Origin: CAVEFW01 sp964579575
Lineage (GTDB): Bacteria > Actinomycetota > Coriobacteriia > Coriobacteriales > Eggerthellaceae
DNA: 55,189 nt
Assembly: GCA_964579575.1 (NCBI GenBank)
Contig: CAZOGL010000006.1
Span: 1 to 55,189, forward strand
Direction of reading: 5' to 3'
Part shown: positions 51,431 to 55,189 of the stretch, in pieces
How the letters are laid out: every line of letters begins with the position of its first letter
Numbering within the stretch: the first letter of the stretch is position 1
The notes under the pieces: model-generated
Told to the model about the DNA's origin: nothing
The model's database searches: none
What the model saw: the letters and a program-made list of their open reading frames with translations, nothing else
Translations under genes and position numbers: made by a program

Positions 51431-51574
51431 GGGAAATCTCGATTCTTTAGACGTTTTGGCACGCAAAGTCATGCCGTGGTAATTATAGCTATTTGCTAAA
51501 AGGTGAAAATGAAACCTATCCGCACCTTCCGTTGATTTTGCATGAACTAAAACGCTCTTATTTGTGGCTCCGTG

Positions 51575-51602
51575 TTGATAAATAAAAACGGTCGGGTATC
51601 AT
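51575..51602 (+). promoter_or_regulatory. probable promoter of the HD-GYP gene
   Basis: TTGATA and TATCAT are separated by 16 bases, giving a leader of about 60 bases before GTG 51671. Confidence 0.55.
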
Positions 51603-51670
51603 TGTCGCGATTTTAAATTATCCTCTCACAGAATGATTCATAGTAAAGTTTAAAGACTATTTGACGTTAC

Positions 51671-53500
51671 GTGGAATTTACCTACAACATATCTTTCGAG
51701 ATTTCAGGCGCATTCATCCTAATCGTCCTTCTCGTCTGCACCTATCTCCAATACCCTGAGGCCTCGCGCGGATATCGAGCCTACCAAAACCTAGTTGCCG
51801 CCCTCCTCATAGGCGAGATCTTCGATATCGTCAGCGCCATAGCAAACTCTTTGCCTGACATCACGCCTCTTGCCCTTGGCACGTTCATCAACATCGCCTA
51901 TTTAGCTATTTCCGCCGTATGTCAATACATGCTTGTCGACTATGTGCGCGTCTATTCGGACGAGGACAAACTTTCGCGGACCATGCTCATACTCGACCGT
52001 ATCGTGCTGGTTCCCTACATGGCCCTCGTGCTTACGACCTTCGCCACCGGGTGGGTCTTTAACTACTCTACGGGTGAGTATACCCACGGTATCCTTTACT
52101 GCGTCGTCTACCTGATTTCGGTCTACTACATGGCCTGCGCCATCATCCTCATTTTGCACAACCGCCACAACTTTACCCATCGTCAGCTGATTTTCTGCTT
52201 CACATTTATCGCAATCACCATACTTGGCATGCTCCTCCAAGTCACTGTCTTTCCAAATGTCCTTCTCACGTACTTCGGTGCAAGCCTTGCCGCGCTTGTC
52301 TACCTGTTCGCCCTCGAGACCCCGGACTATCAAAAGCTCACCAAAACCATGGAGGACTTGGACTACCTGCGTAAGAACCTGCAAAACGAGGTAACGAAAC
52401 AAACGCAACTTGCCGTCGAGAGACAACACCACCTTGAGGAATTGTCGTTCCAAACCGTACAAGCGCTTGCGCACTCCATCGACGCCAAGGACGAGTACAC
52501 CAACGGCCACTCCTCGCGTGTCGCGGAGTACGCTGCCATGCTTGCCAAGCGCCTCGGGTGGCCAGACGAGCGCGTTGAGTCCCTTCGCTATGCGGCGACA
52601 TTGCATGATATCGGCAAGATCGGTGTCCCGGACAACATTCTCAACAAACCAGGTCGCCTCAACGATTTTGAGTACAAGCTCATCCAAACCCACACCGTCG
52701 TCGGTAGCGACATCCTCAAAAACGTCGATTCCATTCCGATGGCCAGCGAGATCGCCTTGTCCCACCACGAACGTTGGGACGGGAAAGGCTATCCAAACGG
52801 GTTGAAAGGGAAGGAGATCCCCGAGGAGGCGCGTGTGGTTGGAATCGCAGACGCTTACGATGCGATGAGCTCGGATCGTGTCTACCGTATCGCCCTCTCA
52901 AAGGAGCGGACGCGCGAGGAGTTGGTATCGAACAGAGGCAAGCAATTTGATCCCGAAATACTTGATGTGTTCCTCGCCATGTTTGACGAGGGGCTTTTCT
53001 CCGGAATGCGAGGTAAGGCAATCTTCAAGGAGACGGCCATGCATACCGCGCTTCTCGGATTCCAATACGACCCCACGAAAACGATCACACTCGATGAACT
53101 CATACAGGCAATCACAGGCAACGAGGACGACAACGGCCCCGTTCAAGCACCCTATGAAGGGTTTAATGGATACTATGAGCATATTGCCCGTACCACTATG
53201 AACAAATCTGAGAAGATTACCGTGATTCTGTTTCGAATGGAACCAAACTCCCGAAAAGACTTCTCAACAGCCCAGCTCGATAACGCGATGATGTGCTTGG
53301 ACTTGGCAATCAGACAGTCAATTCGCTCAACTGATTTCTACACAAGACTCAATACGCATCAATATTCGTTGGTCATTGTTGGAGCGAGCAGCGACATAGC
53401 TGCTAAGGCGATTGACCGTATCGTCAAAGGGTACTACCGGCTCTACGAAGAGAGCTATTTGCATCCGGTCTACGAGTTCTGCTTATTGGACAATTCGTAA
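51671..53500 (+). CDS. membrane HD-GYP phosphodiesterase with a degenerate GGDEF-like C-terminus
   Basis: A 609-residue protein. Residues 1-220 form about seven transmembrane helices, a probable sensor. A short coiled coil follows, then an HD-GYP domain with HDIGK (H312, D313) and HHERWDGKGYP (365-375); HD-GYP enzymes hydrolyse cyclic di-GMP and all visible metal and signature residues are present. The last 110 residues resemble a GGDEF domain in which the signature RYGGDEF is replaced by RLNTHQY (559-565), so it cannot be an active cyclase. Start is GTG 51671 with no clear ribosome-binding site. It stands alone with its own promoter, divergent from the prenyltransferase. Confidence 0.9.
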   Translation: MEFTYNISFEISGAFILIVLLVCTYLQYPEASRGYRAYQNLVAALLIGEIFDIVSAIANSLPDITPLALGTFINIAYLAISAVCQYMLVDYVRVYSDEDKLSRTMLILDRIVLVPYMALVLTTFATGWVFNYSTGEYTHGILYCVVYLISVYYMACAIILILHNRHNFTHRQLIFCFTFIAITILGMLLQVTVFPNVLLTYFGASLAALVYLFALETPDYQKLTKTMEDLDYLRKNLQNEVTKQTQLAVERQHHLEELSFQTVQALAHSIDAKDEYTNGHSSRVAEYAAMLAKRLGWPDERVESLRYAATLHDIGKIGVPDNILNKPGRLNDFEYKLIQTHTVVGSDILKNVDSIPMASEIALSHHERWDGKGYPNGLKGKEIPEEARVVGIADAYDAMSSDRVYRIALSKERTREELVSNRGKQFDPEILDVFLAMFDEGLFSGMRGKAIFKETAMHTALLGFQYDPTKTITLDELIQAITGNEDDNGPVQAPYEGFNGYYEHIARTTMNKSEKITVILFRMEPNSRKDFSTAQLDNAMMCLDLAIRQSIRSTDFYTRLNTHQYSLVIVGASSDIAAKAIDRIVKGYYRLYEESYLHPVYEFCLLDNS

Positions 53501-53614
53501 TTGGTTCTAGTTTGACCCTATTTTGGTTTCTATAAAGCTTTACCTATTGATTATTTCGATAGGTTCATATTGCAGTATCCTTGCCAAGAACGTTTTTTTG
53601 AAAGGATAACCGCA

Positions 53615-54511
53615 ATGTCAAATGTCAAATCACCTGTACTTTATAAACGCGAAGGGGCCTATATCCCGCGTATCGCGGCCATTCATGACCTTTGTGGGTA
53701 CGGAAAATGCTCCCTCGGCGTCGCAATACCTGTTCTGTCTGCAGCAGGATGTGATGTATGTCCCGTTCCTACTGGTATCTTTAGCAGCCACACCGCATTT
53801 CCTGGTTGGTATATGCATGACACGACCGATATTCTTAAGGACTACCTCGATGCGTGGAAGGGGATTGACGTCGAAATCGACGCAATCTATTCCGGCTTCC
53901 TCGGCTCCCCAGAGCAAGTCAAAATCATCCGCGACGTATACGAGACATATCCTGGTGCCCTTCGAGTCGTGGATCCTGTAATGGCCGATCATGGCAAGGT
54001 TTACCCGACCTACACACCAGAGCTTTGCAAAGCTATGTCCGAGCTCGCATCGAGTGCCGATATTCTGACACCGAATCTAACCGAGGCAGCGATCATCTTA
54101 GGAGAGCCGATCGGGGATGATTGGGCAGGTAGCAACATCTCCGATGAGGAAGCGCACCGCATCATTGCCAAATTGCTCGAAAAGGGAGCCCGAACGGTAA
54201 TACTCAAGGGTATTAACCGAGAGGACGGAGTCATTCGCAACTTTATCGCAGGAGAAGGTATCGAGGTCCAGGAAGTATCCAACGAATATCTACCGTACAT
54301 GCTCCATGGAACCGGTGATCTCTACGCGAGCGCGTTGCTTGCAGCGATCATGGCTGGGAAGGGGATAATCGAAGCAACGGACTTTGCAGGAAAGCTCACC
54401 CATGATGCGATGATCGTCTCAGCGAAGCAGCCTCATTTCAAGGAGCGCGGTGTGAGCTTTGAAACGCTTCTTGGCCAAGTCACCGCTTTGATTTCGCCCC
54501 AAGAAGCATAA
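53615..54511 (+). CDS. pyridoxal/pyridoxamine kinase family protein
   Basis: A 298-residue ribokinase-fold kinase of the PdxY/ThiD group. It has IAAIHDLCGYGKCSLGVAIPVLSAAG, the PTGIFSSHT substrate loop, VVDPVMADHGKVY, LTPNLTEAA, and the anion-hole motif HGTGDLYASALLA (usual GTGD). This pattern is the pyridoxamine kinase type that phosphorylates vitamin B6 vitamers. ATG 53615 follows GAAAGGATAACCGCA; a longer reading from 53570 has no support. A terminator follows. Confidence 0.92.
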   Translation: MSNVKSPVLYKREGAYIPRIAAIHDLCGYGKCSLGVAIPVLSAAGCDVCPVPTGIFSSHTAFPGWYMHDTTDILKDYLDAWKGIDVEIDAIYSGFLGSPEQVKIIRDVYETYPGALRVVDPVMADHGKVYPTYTPELCKAMSELASSADILTPNLTEAAIILGEPIGDDWAGSNISDEEAHRIIAKLLEKGARTVILKGINREDGVIRNFIAGEGIEVQEVSNEYLPYMLHGTGDLYASALLAAIMAGKGIIEATDFAGKLTHDAMIVSAKQPHFKERGVSFETLLGQVTALISPQEA

Positions 54512-54550
54512 GTCCCAAGAAGTTTAAAGCGCAAAGCGTTATAGCAGCCA

Positions 54551-54586
54551 AGACCCCGTCGAAGGTGCTCAACGGGGTCTCTTTTT
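54551..54586 (+). terminator. intrinsic terminator after the pyridoxal kinase-like gene
   Basis: AGACCCCGT (54551-54559) pairs with ACGGGGTCT (54572-54580) around a 12-base loop and is followed by CTTTTT. Confidence 0.9.
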
Positions 54587-54812
54587 ATATAAGAAAAGGC
54601 GGATTTGTAGGGGGAATTGCAATCGGAGAAATTTCTCTTGAAAATTTTATCATATAAATATATGATTACAGATATTTATACCTATAGTCCCAGTTCAAAC
54701 GCATATTATTATCGCTAGAAATTACAGGATAAATGAGGGATTTGTCGCAGTTTCAAGCCGAATTATGCGAGATTGCTACCCGTTTATCATGCATTAGTGA
54801 TGTCGGGTTGCT

Positions 54813-54880
54813 ACAGGTTACGCTAGGATGCCACAGGTTGTTGTCACAAGACGACACAGGTTACGCTAGGTTGCCACAGG
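54813..54880. repeat. direct repeat ACAGGTTACGCTAGG-TGCCACAGG, two copies
   Basis: The 25-base element occurs at 54813-54837 and 54856-54880 with one mismatch, 43 bases apart. Both copies are in the gene-free right end. Confidence 0.8.
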
Positions 54881-55072
54881 ACGCGTTTTTCCTCAACCAT
54901 TTACAAGAGGGGAACCAACGTGGGCCAGTTCCTGCGTCACGGTTCCTTGATCATTCCCATTAATTCCGTTAATTCCCATCTCGTTGTATTACTGCTTTAC
55001 ATAACACTTATTATCAGGATTTTATATTTTTGATTTAGGCAACTACAGGGTCGCCCTGGTTGATTAAGGTTG

Positions 55073-55096
55073 ATTGACAAGGTTAAATTTGTCAAT
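55073..55096. promoter_or_regulatory. 8-8-8 palindrome, operator-like
   Basis: ATTGACAA and TTGTCAAT are perfect inverted arms around the 8-base spacer GGTTAAAT. The left arm includes a TTGACA. It could be an operator or hairpin for a gene beyond the window; nothing here shows which. Confidence 0.35.
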
Positions 55097-55189
55097 GCAC
55101 CTGTTTCGACGGCTTTTCTGATCGATTCAAACTTAACTCTGACAATCCCAGCTCCAGGACCCGCAGCGTTCAAACTTTCGCGTGACAAT

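Larger units (their letters stand above)
54587..55189. other. gene-free, AT-rich right end of the window
   Basis: I see no supportable gene in these 603 bases. Base composition is more AT-rich than the rest, especially 54640-54720. It holds a 43-bp-period direct repeat, several diverged GGTTGCCAC/ACAGG elements and a palindrome near 55073. A short minus-strand frame touching the right edge has no recognisable features. Confidence 0.6.

Noticed and set aside
54733..54963. A 76-codon plus-strand frame in the right end
   Set aside because: It runs through the 43-bp repeat, has no ribosome-binding site and shows no family similarity.
54997..55188. Minus-strand frame touching the right edge
   Set aside because: It is 63 codons, would need a TTG start at the edge, and has no conserved motif. 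It could be the end of a gene outside the window, but nothing here shows it.

Overview
This 55 kb window is a bacterial chromosome segment of moderately high GC with dense operons. Gene order (DUF177-rpmF-plsX-rnc-smc-ftsY-ffh-rpsP-khpA-rimM-trmD-lepB), an anaerobic ferredoxin/H2 metabolism, a menA-type prenyltransferase and the protein sequences suggest an anaerobic actinobacterium of the class Coriobacteriia (Eggerthella/Slackia/Cryptobacterium-like). This placement is inference; there is no rRNA gene here to confirm it.

Layout. 1-15.9 kb: a housekeeping superoperon for phospholipid initiation, RNA processing, chromosome condensation, SRP targeting, ribosome assembly, tRNA modification, signal peptidase and glycyl-tRNA synthetase. 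16-20 kb: metal homeostasis. A minus-strand mntP manganese exporter sits behind a yybP-ykoY-type Mn2+ riboswitch, and an ArsR/SmtB-type repressor with two palindromic operators precedes a free-standing HMA metallochaperone and a Zn/Cd P1B-ATPase. 20-25 kb: glf plus a family 2 glycosyltransferase, DNA polymerase IV and a DegV protein. 25-35 kb: ileS-lspA-rlu, tRNA-Pro(GGG), coaBC with an unknown wHTH protein, and a def-like gene/disordered protein/SpoU methyltransferase operon. 35-41 kb: a complete six-gene Ech-type (group 4) energy-conserving [NiFe] hydrogenase. 41-50 kb: pgsA-like gene, VanW-domain protein, ACT protein, D,D-carboxypeptidase, zinc-ribbon FHA protein, indolepyruvate:ferredoxin oxidoreductase (iorAB) and gluQ. 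50-55 kb: menA-type prenyltransferase, a membrane HD-GYP protein, a pyridoxal kinase family protein and a non-coding tail.

How it works together (inference): IorAB would make reduced ferredoxin from aromatic 2-oxo acids and Ech could re-oxidise it with H2 evolution and ion pumping, which fits an amino-acid-fermenting anaerobe.

The most interesting points are: an FtsY whose acidic domain lies at the C-terminus and ends in a membrane-targeting-like motif; a def-like protein with the catalytic HExxH glutamate replaced by serine; a complete promoter/aptamer/terminator Mn2+ riboswitch; five unrelated degenerate minisatellites in intergenic regions, two of which begin inside the last codons of a gene; and two 100-N gaps flanked by identical 55-mers that look like assembly artefacts, one of which splits a single VanW gene in two. 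No CRISPR array, prophage or insertion sequence was seen.
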